This document shows, in pieces, positions 1 through 7,742 of a stretch of DNA of 32,513 bases (the stretch's first letter is position 1; every line of letters starts with the position of its first letter). The notes under the pieces were generated by a model that worked only from the letters and a program-made list of their open reading frames with translations, made no database searches and was not told the origin of the DNA. The position numbers were made by a program, and so were the translations under genes. The stretch spans positions 1 to 32,513 of the IMG/VR virus record IMGVR_UViG_3300044998_000044. One strand, given 5' to 3'. This DNA is from a virus.

Positions 1-37
1 ACTCTTCTTTCATTAACCTGTAGTTCTGGAGCATGCG

Positions 38-478
38 ATGGGAGCGCGCGGCAAGACATCTGCGGCGGCTCTGGCTGTCGCTGCGCCGGTGGCGGCACTG
101 CAAAAGATGCCGGAGCCGCCGGCATATCTCACCCCTGAAGAAGATCACGAATGGCGACGCGTAGTTGCCTCGCGTGCTGGCGACCTGATTCAGCCGGAGG
201 CATATCGGCTGCTCGTCGAATACTGCCGCGCGGTTGTGCTGGGCGACAAGATCGCCGCGCAGCTTGATGCATTCGACCCGTCTTGGGTCGCTGACGATGA
301 CGGACTGAAACGATGGGATCGACTGCAAGCGATGGCAGCTCGAAACCAGGGCGTCATCGCGACACTGGCAACAAAGCTGCGGATCGCGACAAGCTCAAGC
401 GTGCGCGCGGAAAACGCGACGACCGTGCTGAAGAAGGGCACGAAACGCAAGCCGTGGGAGTTCGCAGACGAAGGCTGA
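38..478 (+). CDS. Terminase small subunit (P27-like)
   Basis: The product is 146 aa. It is likely the DNA-recognition subunit of the packaging motor, working with the large subunit encoded next to it. The N-terminus is Ala/Gly-rich and basic. It is followed by a helical region with the P27-type pattern PEPPAYLTPEEDHEWRRV at about residues 25-43, then long helices and a basic C-terminus ending KRKPWEFADEG, which is common in this family. A GGAG Shine-Dalgarno at 28-31 lies 6 nt before the ATG. The large terminase follows in another frame and overlaps its 3' end. The assignment rests on sequence pattern and position; the sequence does not show whether packaging is cos or headful type. Confidence 0.9.
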   Translation: MGARGKTSAAALAVAAPVAALQKMPEPPAYLTPEEDHEWRRVVASRAGDLIQPEAYRLLVEYCRAVVLGDKIAAQLDAFDPSWVADDDGLKRWDRLQAMAARNQGVIATLATKLRIATSSSVRAENATTVLKKGTKRKPWEFADEG

Positions 479-1974
479 CGCGTGGCGAGCGGAACATCGC
501 ATGGATAGAGGCCCATTGCAGGGTACCTGAAGGCAGGTTAGTCGGGCGTCAGGTGACGCTGACGAAGCATCAGCGCAAGTGGATCAAAACGATCTACGAC
601 ACGCCGACGCGGATGTTCATCCTGTCGATGGCCAGGAAGAACGCCAAAACGGCCGTATCAGCATTCCTCCTGCTGCTGCATCTCTGCGGCCCGGAGGCGC
701 GGCCGAACAGCCAGCTCTACAGCGCGGCGCAGTCTCGCGATCAGGCGTCGATCCTGTTCAGCCTTGCGGCGAAGTGCGTGCGCATGAGCCCGGATCTGTC
801 GTCCGTGGTGACGGTGCGTGATACCGCGAAGCAACTTTACTGCGCTGACCTGGGGACGCTGTACCGGGCGCTGTCTGCGGATGCGAGCACAGCTTACGGC
901 TTGTCTCCGGTATTCACCGTCCATGACGAGCTCGGGCAGGTAAAGGGGCCGCGCAGCGAGCTGTACGAAGCACTCGAGACAGCTAGCGCGGCGCAAGCTG
1001 AGCCGCTGTCGATCGTGATCAGCACACAGGCGCCGACAGACGCTGATCTGCTGTCAGTGCTGATTGACGATGCGCTGACCGGAGCTGACCCGCGCGTCAA
1101 GGTCGTGTTGCATACAGCACCGATCGATGCCGATCCGTTTTCGGACGCGTCCATCCGCGCGGCGAATCCGCACTTCGACGACTTCATGAATCAGGAGGAA
1201 GTGCGGCGGCAGGCTGAGACGGCCAAGCGCATGCCGTCGCAAGAGGCGAGCTACCGCAACCTGATTCTGAACCAGCGCGTCGAGGCGAGAAGCCCGTTTG
1301 TCACTCGTGCCGTTTGGCTGGCGTGCGCAGACGCGCCTAAGCCACTCGAAGGCCAGCGCGTCTATGGCGGGCTAGATCTGTCGAGCGTCAGCGATCTGAC
1401 CGCGCTCGTGCTGATGTCCGAGCATGGCGACGTGCATCCGACCTTTTGGCTCCCGCGAGAGGGGCTTGAGGACAAGAGCCGAACGGATCGCGTGCCATAC
1501 GACGTGTGGGCGCGAGAAGGCTGCTTGCAGACGACGCCGGGCAAGTCGATCGAATACGAGTTCATCGCCGCGTACCTGCGTGACGTGTTCGACCGATACG
1601 ACATCGAGGCAATCGGCTTCGACCGCTACAACATGAAGTTCTTGAAGCCGTGGCTCGAGCGAGTCGGATTCGAGGAAGCAGAGATCGAGCGCTTCGTCGA
1701 GTTCGGTCAGGGCTTCGTGAGCATGAGCCCGGCGCTCCGAGAACTGGAGTCGCGATTGCTGAACAGCAAGATCCGTCACGGCGGGCATCCCGTCCTGACG
1801 ATGTGCGCGATGAATGCGACGTGCGTGCAAGACCCGGCAGAGAACCGCAAGTTCGTGAAAACGAAGACGACCGGCCGCATTGACGGAATGGTCGCGCTGG
1901 CAATGGCTGTCGGCGTGATGCCGCATAAAGCAGAAGTCGAAGAAGAGCCCGAATACCAGATGTTCTTCATCTGA
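454..1974 (+). CDS. Terminase large subunit (HK97-like)
   Basis: This is the packaging ATPase and nuclease. From the GTG at 454 the product is 506 aa. The Walker A-like motif ARKNAKT is at about residues 60-66 and the Walker B-like VHDE at about 156-159. The C-terminal RNase H-fold nuclease shows three acidic sites: GGLDLSS (D308), GFDRYN (D390) and GRIDGM (D477). The same frame is open back to an ATG at 313, but that start would overlap the small-subunit gene by 166 nt. Family similarity begins only near LTRGERNIAWIE, so the GTG at 454 (25-nt overlap) is preferred. No convincing ribosome site is seen at either start, so translational coupling is likely. Confidence 0.93.
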   Translation: MGVRRRRLTRGERNIAWIEAHCRVPEGRLVGRQVTLTKHQRKWIKTIYDTPTRMFILSMARKNAKTAVSAFLLLLHLCGPEARPNSQLYSAAQSRDQASILFSLAAKCVRMSPDLSSVVTVRDTAKQLYCADLGTLYRALSADASTAYGLSPVFTVHDELGQVKGPRSELYEALETASAAQAEPLSIVISTQAPTDADLLSVLIDDALTGADPRVKVVLHTAPIDADPFSDASIRAANPHFDDFMNQEEVRRQAETAKRMPSQEASYRNLILNQRVEARSPFVTRAVWLACADAPKPLEGQRVYGGLDLSSVSDLTALVLMSEHGDVHPTFWLPREGLEDKSRTDRVPYDVWAREGCLQTTPGKSIEYEFIAAYLRDVFDRYDIEAIGFDRYNMKFLKPWLERVGFEEAEIERFVEFGQGFVSMSPALRELESRLLNSKIRHGGHPVLTMCAMNATCVQDPAENRKFVKTKTTGRIDGMVALAMAVGVMPHKAEVEEEPEYQMFFI

Positions 1975-1997
1975 CGACGCAGAAGACTGAATTCACC

Positions 1998-2025
1998 AAA
2001 AGCCCGCCACTGAGCGGGCTTTTTT
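1998..2025 (+). terminator. Rho-independent terminator after terminase
   Basis: A perfect 7-bp stem, AGCCCGC (2001-2007) with GCGGGCT (2014-2020), has a 6-nt loop. It is flanked by AAA on the left and a run of six T on the right. It lies between the large terminase stop and the protease ATG at 2039, so it would attenuate transcription into the head genes, or end the terminase unit if a new promoter lies close by. No promoter was recognised in the 14 nt before the protease. Confidence 0.65.
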
Positions 2026-2038
2026 GTGGGCGAACGTT

Positions 2039-2644
2039 ATGGAACGCGCATACAGCATCCTCGACATCAAGGCATTCGACGAGTCTGCCGAGCACGTCAC
2101 GATCACTGGCATTGCGACGACGCCGACGCCGGATCGCATGGGCGATGTCGTTGTGCCGGAAGGTGCGCAGTTCTCTGAGTCCATGCCGCTGCTGTGGCAG
2201 CACCAGCACGACCAGCCGATCGGCCACGTCAAGTTTGATCGTCCGACGAAGGCGGGCATTGCATTCACCGCGTCCATTCCCCGCGTATCCGAAGCGGGAC
2301 GACTGAAAGAGCGCATCGACGAGGCGCTGCATTCGCTCAAGTACCGGCTTATCAACGCTGTGTCGATCGGCTTCCGTGTCCTCGATAACGGATACGAAGT
2401 GCTGAAGACCGGCGGCATCAAATTCACCAAGACAGAAATCATGGAGCTTTCGCTGGTCACGATTCCGGCGAACTCCGAGGCCGTCATTGCGGCCGTGAAA
2501 TCCATTGACCAGAAGCATTTGCCCGCGCGTGGGCACAGCAATGCTGATGGCAATTCTTCGCCCGGCGTTTCGGGAAAACGTGTTGTGCAACTCCTGAAAC
2601 GTGAGGCGAAAAATGAATCTCGTAGAACAAATCGCAGCCCTTGA
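2039..2644 (+). CDS. HK97-family prohead protease
   Basis: The product is 201 aa. It is the serine protease that matures the prohead by trimming the capsid N-terminal region. The Herpes-type S78 layout is visible: TPTPDRMGDVV near residues 27-37, LLWQHQHDQPIG (catalytic His region) near 51-62, and the Ser-bearing strand ELSLVTIPANSEA near 135-147. The frame stays open to a TTG at 2024 inside the terminator T-run. ATG 2039 fits the family better because MERAYSILDIKAF is a normal beginning. The last 32 nt overlap the capsid gene. The gene lies directly before its substrate, but the portal gene is not in its usual place upstream. Confidence 0.88.
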   Translation: MERAYSILDIKAFDESAEHVTITGIATTPTPDRMGDVVVPEGAQFSESMPLLWQHQHDQPIGHVKFDRPTKAGIAFTASIPRVSEAGRLKERIDEALHSLKYRLINAVSIGFRVLDNGYEVLKTGGIKFTKTEIMELSLVTIPANSEAVIAAVKSIDQKHLPARGHSNADGNSSPGVSGKRVVQLLKREAKNESRRTNRSP

Positions 2645-4007
2645 GGCTACGCGTTCGGCAAAGGCCGCCGAACTGGAATCCATCGTTGAGAAGTCGATGG
2701 ACGAAGGCCGCTCGATGGACGCCGATGAGCAATCGACGTTCGATGAGCTCGAGGCAGATGTGAAGTCGCTCGACGAGGATCTCGTGCGGCTGCGCAAGCT
2801 GCAAAAGATCGTCGCACAGAAGGCCACTCCGGCAGAGGGCGACACCCCGAAGAAGGCTGCGGAATCGCGGGCTGGCGTGTCGTCTGTCGTCGCTCTGCGG
2901 CAAAAGGAAGTGCCGGGCATCGCATTCGCGCGCTTCGTGCGCTGCGTGGCTCTGGCCCGTGGCAATCTGGTGCAAGCCGAGAAGATCGCCGAGAAGGACT
3001 ACAAGGACGACCAGCGCATCGTCAATATCGTCAAGGCCGCTGTCGCAGCCGGCTCGACGACTGACACGACATGGGTCGGCAATCTCGTCGGCGACGAGTC
3101 GGGCGTGTTCGCCGACTTCGCCGAGTTCCTGCGTCCGCAGACGATCGTCGGCAAGTTCGGCCAGGGCGGCGTGCCGAGCCTGAACAACGTTCCGTTCCGT
3201 GTCCCGCTGCTCGGCCAGTCGTCCGGCGGCGCTGGCTACTGGGTCGGCGAAGGCAAGGCGAAGCCGCTGACCAAGTTCGACTTCACGCGCACGACGCTCG
3301 AGCCGCTGAAGGTGGCGAATATCGCCGTCCTGACCGAAGAAGCGTTGCGCTACAGCAATCCGTCCGCGGAGATGATGGTTCGCAACGCGCTGGCTGCCGC
3401 GCTGATCGAGCGCCTCGACATCGACTTCATCAACCCGGCGAAGACCGCTTCGTCCGGCGTGTCGCCGGCCTCGATCACGAACGGCATCAGCGCGGTCAAT
3501 TCGAGCGGCAACGACGCCGACGCGGTGCGCGCTGACCTGAAGGCGCTCTTCGGCGCATTCATAGCCGCGAACAACGCGCCGACTTCCGGCGTGTTCGTGA
3601 TGTCGAGCACGATGGCTCTGGCGTTGTCGCTGATGATGAACCCGCTCGGACAGCCGGAGTTTCCGGGCGTCACGATGATGGGCGGCACGCTGCACGGCCT
3701 GCCGATCATCGCGTCGGAGCATGTGCCCGCTGTGTCGGCTGGGCATCGTGTCGCACTCATCAACGCGCAGGACATCTACCTCGGCGACGAGGGCGGCGTG
3801 ATGATCGACGCGAGCCGCGAAGCTTCGTTGCAGATGGCTGACGACCCGAACGGATCGTCGATCGGCACCCCGCAAGCGGCGCAGCTCGTGAGCCTGTGGC
3901 AGACCGACTCTGTCGGTATCCGCGCCGAGCGCGTCATCAACTGGAAGCGCCGCCGCGACTCGGGCGTCGCGCTGCTCCAGGCGGTGAATTGGGGCGACGC
4001 AGCCTAA
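2613..4007 (+). CDS. Major capsid protein (HK97 fold)
   Basis: The product is 464 aa. The first ~85 residues form a charged coiled coil (MNLVEQIAALEATRSAKAAE onwards), typical of the scaffold-like delta domain removed by the protease. A linker rich in Ala, Pro and Lys follows, then the HK97 core. That core includes VPFRVPLLGQSSGGAGYWVG, LTEEALRYS, a long helix with RLDIDFINP, and the C-terminal segment VSLWQTDSVGIRAERVINWK. ATG 2613 has a GAGG site at 2603-2606. An upstream in-frame GTG at 2601 is less likely. The gene overlaps the protease gene, as is usual for this pair. Confidence 0.95.
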   Translation: MNLVEQIAALEATRSAKAAELESIVEKSMDEGRSMDADEQSTFDELEADVKSLDEDLVRLRKLQKIVAQKATPAEGDTPKKAAESRAGVSSVVALRQKEVPGIAFARFVRCVALARGNLVQAEKIAEKDYKDDQRIVNIVKAAVAAGSTTDTTWVGNLVGDESGVFADFAEFLRPQTIVGKFGQGGVPSLNNVPFRVPLLGQSSGGAGYWVGEGKAKPLTKFDFTRTTLEPLKVANIAVLTEEALRYSNPSAEMMVRNALAAALIERLDIDFINPAKTASSGVSPASITNGISAVNSSGNDADAVRADLKALFGAFIAANNAPTSGVFVMSSTMALALSLMMNPLGQPEFPGVTMMGGTLHGLPIIASEHVPAVSAGHRVALINAQDIYLGDEGGVMIDASREASLQMADDPNGSSIGTPQAAQLVSLWQTDSVGIRAERVINWKRRRDSGVALLQAVNWGDAA

Positions 4008-4021
4008 ATCTGCGCAATGAG

Positions 4022-4047
4022 CGGGGCGGCTTCGGTCGCCCCGTTTT
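4022..4047 (+). terminator. Rho-independent terminator after capsid gene
   Basis: The stem CGGGGCG (4022-4028) pairs with CGCCCCG (4037-4043) around an 8-nt loop containing TTCGG, followed by TTTT. It sits 15 nt after the capsid stop and would lower expression of the portal relative to the capsid. Confidence 0.65.
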
Positions 4048-4062
4048 CATGAGGACAAGCAC

Positions 4063-4290
4063 ATGAAGATGAAGGCGCTCAAATCGCACACGTATGGCGG
4101 GCGTACCGTCCATGCCGGCGAAGTGTTCCACGCACGTGACAAGGACGCTCGTCTGCTGCGTGCGCTGCGCCGTGCCGTCGTCCATGTGGAGGACGTTGCC
4201 GCAGAGCCGGAGCCTGAGAAGTCTCAAGATGCAGCACCCGCAAAGCCGCGCCGTCCGTACAAGCGCCGTGACATGAAGGCTGAAGGCTGA
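4063..4290 (+). CDS. Small conserved head-module protein, function unknown
   Basis: The product is 75 aa. The N-terminal half (MKMKALKSHTYGGRTVHAGE, then FHARDKDARLLRALRRA) resembles short phage proteins often found in head regions that look like a single beta/SH3-like module with the pattern ALK-x-Y-x-G-x-x-V-x-x-G. The C-terminal half is low complexity, first acidic (EPEPEK) and then basic (KPRRPYKRR), and looks disordered. The start has an AGGACA-type ribosome site about 8 nt upstream. It ends in a TGATG overlap with the portal gene, so it is translated with it. No function can be assigned; a head assembly or accessory virion role is inferred from position only. Confidence 0.75.
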   Translation: MKMKALKSHTYGGRTVHAGEVFHARDKDARLLRALRRAVVHVEDVAAEPEPEKSQDAAPAKPRRPYKRRDMKAEG

Positions 4291-5651
4291 TGTTCGAGCG
4301 CGCCCGCGCCTGGATTGCAAAGGCGCTATCTCCTGTCGATCAGCGCGGGACGTGGTGGCCCTTGATCCGCGAGCCGTTTGCCGGTGCGTGGCAGCAGAAC
4401 GAGCAGATCAGCGCGGAAACTGCGCTGGCGTATCACGCCGCATACGCATGCACGACGCTGATTGCGAGCGACATCGCCAAGGTTCGATACAGGCTGGTCG
4501 AGAAACAGCCGTCAGGGGTGCGCAAAGAGATCGAGCGCGCTGCGTTCTCGCCAGTGCTGCGCAAGCCGAATGCGTACCAGACGCACATCCAGTTCAAAGA
4601 GTTCTGGATTCTGTCTAAGCTCTCGCGCGGCAATACCTACGTGCTCAAGGAGCGCGATAACCGCGGCGTCGTCGCGCGGCTCTACATCCTCGATCCGACG
4701 CGTGTAACGGTGCTTGTCGCCGAGAGTGGCGACGTGTTCTATCAACTGCGGCGCGACAATCTCGCAGGGGTGCAGGAAGAGCAGATCACCGTGCCTGCGA
4801 GCGAGGTCATTCACGACCGGATGAGCTGTCTTTTCCATCCGCTCGTTGGTATCAGCCCGCTGTTTGCTTCCGGGCTTTCGATACAGCAGGGGCTCGCAAT
4901 TCAGCGCAACCAGTCAAAACTTTTCGGCAACAACGCCATGCCGAGCGGAATCCTGACTGCGCCGAAGACGATCAGCAACGAAGTTGCAACGCGGCTGCGC
5001 GAGTCCTGGCAGACGAACTACGGCGGCGACAACTACGGCAAGGTTGCCGTACTCGGCGACGACCTGAAGTTCCAACCGATGTCCATGTCGGCGGTCGATG
5101 CGCAGCTCATCGAGCAACTCAAGATCACTGCGGAGATCGTGTGCAGCACGTTCCATGTCCCGCCGTTCATGGTCGGCATCGGAGCTGCTCCGACGTACAA
5201 CAACGTCGAATCGATGCACTTGAGCTACTACAAGCAGACGCTGCAAAAGCACATCGAAGACATGGAGGTCGTGCTTGACGAAGGGCTGGGGCTTGACGGC
5301 CGGTCGATCGGCGTCGAGCTGGATATGGACGGGCTGCTGCGCATGGATACGGCAGCCCGATACAAGGCTTACTCCGACGCAATCAGCGGCGGCTGGATGG
5401 CTCCGAATGAGGCACGGCTGAAAGAGGATCTCGAGCCCGTCGAAGGCGGCGACTCGCCTCTGATGCAACAGCAGAACTGGTCGCTCGCCCAGCTTGCACG
5501 GCGCGACATCATCGCCGACGCACCGAGCGTCGCGGCGCCGCAGCCGAGCGATGAGACAGACCCTGAAGCCGACGAAGAAGAAGCCGAAGCGCGCGCGTTG
5601 CTGGCCGCTTACTTGCTCGACAAGGAACTGCGCAATGTTCAGTACGCGTGA
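4290..5651 (+). CDS. Portal protein (HK97 family)
   Basis: The product is 453 aa. It forms the dodecameric ring at the unique capsid vertex through which DNA is packaged. Typical family features are seen: an N-terminal segment with TALAYHAAYACTTLIASDIA; VLRKPNAYQTHIQFKEFW near residue 90; the central region VIHDRMSCLFHPLVGISPL; and the crown/stem helix region with FHVPPFMVG and NNVESMHLSYYKQTLQKHIE. The C-terminus is acidic (DPEADEEEAEARALLAAYL). The ATG overlaps the stop of the preceding gene. The placement is unusual because portal genes of this family normally precede the protease and capsid genes. Confidence 0.95.
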   Translation: MFERARAWIAKALSPVDQRGTWWPLIREPFAGAWQQNEQISAETALAYHAAYACTTLIASDIAKVRYRLVEKQPSGVRKEIERAAFSPVLRKPNAYQTHIQFKEFWILSKLSRGNTYVLKERDNRGVVARLYILDPTRVTVLVAESGDVFYQLRRDNLAGVQEEQITVPASEVIHDRMSCLFHPLVGISPLFASGLSIQQGLAIQRNQSKLFGNNAMPSGILTAPKTISNEVATRLRESWQTNYGGDNYGKVAVLGDDLKFQPMSMSAVDAQLIEQLKITAEIVCSTFHVPPFMVGIGAAPTYNNVESMHLSYYKQTLQKHIEDMEVVLDEGLGLDGRSIGVELDMDGLLRMDTAARYKAYSDAISGGWMAPNEARLKEDLEPVEGGDSPLMQQQNWSLAQLARRDIIADAPSVAAPQPSDETDPEADEEEAEARALLAAYLLDKELRNVQYA

Positions 5652-6687
5652 AATGACGGCGATGATGAAGGCGATTGCGGATGTAGTGAAAGATCATGTC
5701 GCAGTGGCCTTCAGCACGCTCTCGCAGCGCATCGATGCCGTCGAGCAGATGCGGGCTGTGCCGGGGCCGCGCGGTGAGAAGGGCGATCAGGGAGAGCGCG
5801 GCGAGCCCGGCCCGCAAGGCGAAAAAGGCGAGCGCGGAGAATCTGGAGAGCGTGGCGAAAAAGGCGAGGCAGGCCACAAGGGAGACCCCGGAGAGCGTGG
5901 TGAGAAGGGCGCTGACGGCAAGCCCGGAGAGCGCGGCGCGGACGGCAAGAGCGTCACAGCAGACGAGGTCATGCCGACGCTGCTCGACGAGGTGCGAAAG
6001 ACGCTTGACGCATGGCCGCGACCGAAAGACGGTGCAGACGGCAAGCCCGGAGAGCGCGGCGCGGACGGCAAGAGCGTCACAGCAGACGAGGTCATGCCGA
6101 CGCTGCTCGACGAGGTGCGAAAGACGCTTGACGCATGGCCGCGACCGAAAGACGGTGCAGACGGCAAGCCCGGAGAGCGCGGCGCGGACGGCAAGAGCGT
6201 CACGCTCGATGACGTGATGCCGATTCTCGATGCTGCGGTATCGAAGTGGGCGCTGGAGTTCGAGCGCCGCGCACAAGACACATTGCAGCGCGCGATCGAC
6301 AACATGCCGAAGCCGCGTGACGGCAAGGACGGCCGCGACGGGCTGAGCCTCGAAGACATCAATCTGGGCTACGACGGGGACCGCACAATCACGATGCGAC
6401 TCGTCAGCGGCGATGTCGTCAAAGAGCGCTCGATCACCGTGCCGGTCGTCATTGACCGCGGCGTCTATCAGTCCGACCGCACGTATCAGCGTTGCGATGG
6501 CGTGACGCACCGTGGCTCGTTCTGGATTGCTCAGAGGGATGGCGCAACGGCCGTTCCCGGCGCCAACAACGACGAATGGCGGCTCGCCGTGAAGTCTGGT
6601 CGCGATGGTCGTGACGGCAAGCCCGGCGAAAAGGGCGACAAGGGCGACACCGGCCGCCCCGGCAAGGATCTCGCCCAGCGCTATTGA
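5635..6687 (+). CDS. Collagen-like virion protein with tandem repeats
   Basis: From the ATG at 5635 (AAGGAA ribosome site at 5622-5627) the product is 350 aa. Residues 1-40 are a helical oligomerisation segment. Then come Gly-X-Y triplets (GPRGEKGDQGERGEPGPQG and on) to about residue 108. Three helical inserts (TADEVMPTLLDEVRKTLDAW type) alternate with short collagen runs, and a beta-rich region lies near 235-275. A carbohydrate-binding-like module (GVYQSDRTYQRCDGVTHRGS, then FWIAQRDG and DEWRLAVKSG) precedes a final collagen run. Phage collagen-like proteins are usually trimeric fibres, so a head or tail fibre is likely. It overlaps the portal gene by 17 nt and is coupled (TGATG) to the sugar-modification genes. 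Confidence 0.85.
   Translation: MFSTREMTAMMKAIADVVKDHVAVAFSTLSQRIDAVEQMRAVPGPRGEKGDQGERGEPGPQGEKGERGESGERGEKGEAGHKGDPGERGEKGADGKPGERGADGKSVTADEVMPTLLDEVRKTLDAWPRPKDGADGKPGERGADGKSVTADEVMPTLLDEVRKTLDAWPRPKDGADGKPGERGADGKSVTLDDVMPILDAAVSKWALEFERRAQDTLQRAIDNMPKPRDGKDGRDGLSLEDINLGYDGDRTITMRLVSGDVVKERSITVPVVIDRGVYQSDRTYQRCDGVTHRGSFWIAQRDGATAVPGANNDEWRLAVKSGRDGRDGKPGEKGDKGDTGRPGKDLAQRY
5914..6203 (+). repeat. 123-bp tandem repeat inside collagen-like gene
   Basis: Two full copies (5914-6036 and 6037-6159) and a 44-bp partial third copy (6160-6203) are identical over their shared length. Each encodes 41 aa: a short Gly-X-Y run, a helical insert, and the linker WPRPKDGA. After 6203 the third unit continues as a diverged version of the insert. 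The absence of silent differences points to recent duplication or gene conversion. Confidence 0.95.
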
Positions 6688-7172
6688 TGCACGTCGTTCT
6701 GTTGGCGCCAGGGCCGAGCATGTCTCAAGCCCTGGCGGATTCGCTGCGCGGTCGGTTCTGCGGCGTCATCAACAATTGCTTCGAGCTTGCGCCATGGGCC
6801 GGTTTTCTCGTTGCCAATGATTACGAATGGTGGCGTGCGAATCCGCATGCATTCGAGTTCGCCGGGCGGAAGTTCAGCGCGAACGAGATCGACGGTGTCG
6901 AGCGTGTAGCCGGCGCAAAGACCGGATGGAACAGCGGCATGCTCGCGCTGGAGGTCGCGGTGCGGCTCGGTGCGACGAGCATCGATCTGCACGGCTTCGA
7001 CATGCACGGCTCACACTACTTCGGCGCCTACGCGAACGGGCTGGCGAACACGACCGAGCCGCGCCGTGCGGTGCATCTCCGTCAGTACCGCGAATGGGCT
7101 GAGCAGCATCCGCACATCCGCGTTATCAACCGCACGCCGAACAGCGCGCTCGACTGCTTTCCAACGGAGTGA
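6687..7172 (+). CDS. Rossmann-like protein, candidate sugar transferase
   Basis: The product is 161 aa. It starts with a nucleotide-binding-like strand-loop, MHVVLLAPGPSMSQALADSL, followed by VINNCFELAPWAGFLVANDYEWW. Later comes GWNSGMLALEVAVRLGATS, then IDLHGFDMHGSHYFG. The combination of NSG-x-x-AL-x-x-A-x-x-LGA with a following L-x-GFDM resembles bacterial sialyltransferase-like and MptE/DUF115-like Rossmann proteins. The exact reaction cannot be read from the sequence. It is TGATG-coupled to the collagen-like gene and is followed by a methyltransferase and a glycosyltransferase, which supports a role in modifying a sugar or virion surface. It could also be a nucleotide-sugar or other small-molecule enzyme. 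Confidence 0.6.
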   Translation: MHVVLLAPGPSMSQALADSLRGRFCGVINNCFELAPWAGFLVANDYEWWRANPHAFEFAGRKFSANEIDGVERVAGAKTGWNSGMLALEVAVRLGATSIDLHGFDMHGSHYFGAYANGLANTTEPRRAVHLRQYREWAEQHPHIRVINRTPNSALDCFPTE

Positions 7173-7175
7173 CGA

Positions 7176-7742
7176 ATGAAGCGAATGCCGAGTGACTCGG
7201 TGCGCGGGCGTGTGCGCGCGTGGATCGAACAGCATGCCGACAAACTCGGCGACGATGTGCTGGAGATAGGCTCGCGCAAGACGATTCCGGGCGCGTGGTG
7301 GCAAGTCAATCGCGATCTCTCGTGCGGGCAGTGGATCGGCATCGACATGCAGGCCGGCGATGGCGTCGATATGGTGTGCGACGCCGAGACGTTGCCGTAC
7401 GACTGGGAGGGGCGGTTCAGTGGCGTGCTGTGCTCCGAGATGCTCGAACACGCGCGCGACCCGTGGAAAGTGCTCGACGAGATCGCGAGCGTGTTACGGC
7501 CGGGAGGGTGGGTTGTGCTTACAACGCTGTTCGCGTTCCCCGAGCATGGCTACCCGGATGACTACTGGCGTTTCACACGATCGGGTCTTGATGCGCTGCT
7601 GACGCGCTCTGGATTTACCAGCGTCACGACCGCCTACGGCGGCGAAACGACGATCTGGCTCAACGATCACGGTGAGCCCGGCGACACGAAGCGCACGATG
7701 CCGATCCATGTGTTTGCGGTCGGGCAGAAATGCTGCAACTGA
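7176..7742 (+). CDS. Class I SAM-dependent methyltransferase
   Basis: The product is 188 aa with the Methyltransf_11 type pattern. Motif I is DDVLEIGSR at about residues 26-34. A following strand has GIDMQAGDGVDMVCDAETLP. The acidic/helix motif is FSGVLCSEMLEHARDPWKVL, and VLRPGGWVVLTTLF is the usual post-I/III region. An ACGGAG site at 7163-7168 precedes ATG 7176 by 7 nt. Proteins of this type often methylate sugars or small molecules and occur in glycan gene clusters. The substrate is unknown. It lies between two putative sugar transferases and overlaps the next gene by 13 nt, so the three form one translational unit. Confidence 0.85.
   Translation: MKRMPSDSVRGRVRAWIEQHADKLGDDVLEIGSRKTIPGAWWQVNRDLSCGQWIGIDMQAGDGVDMVCDAETLPYDWEGRFSGVLCSEMLEHARDPWKVLDEIASVLRPGGWVVLTTLFAFPEHGYPDDYWRFTRSGLDALLTRSGFTSVTTAYGGETTIWLNDHGEPGDTKRTMPIHVFAVGQKCCN

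Noticed and set aside
313-453. N-terminal extension of the large terminase
   Set aside because: It would overlap the small subunit gene by 166 nt, is basic low complexity, and lies before the region that resembles the family.
5509-6510. Minus-strand frame opposite the collagen-like gene
   Set aside because: It mirrors the tandem repeat and Gly-X-Y codons; its product is low complexity with no support.
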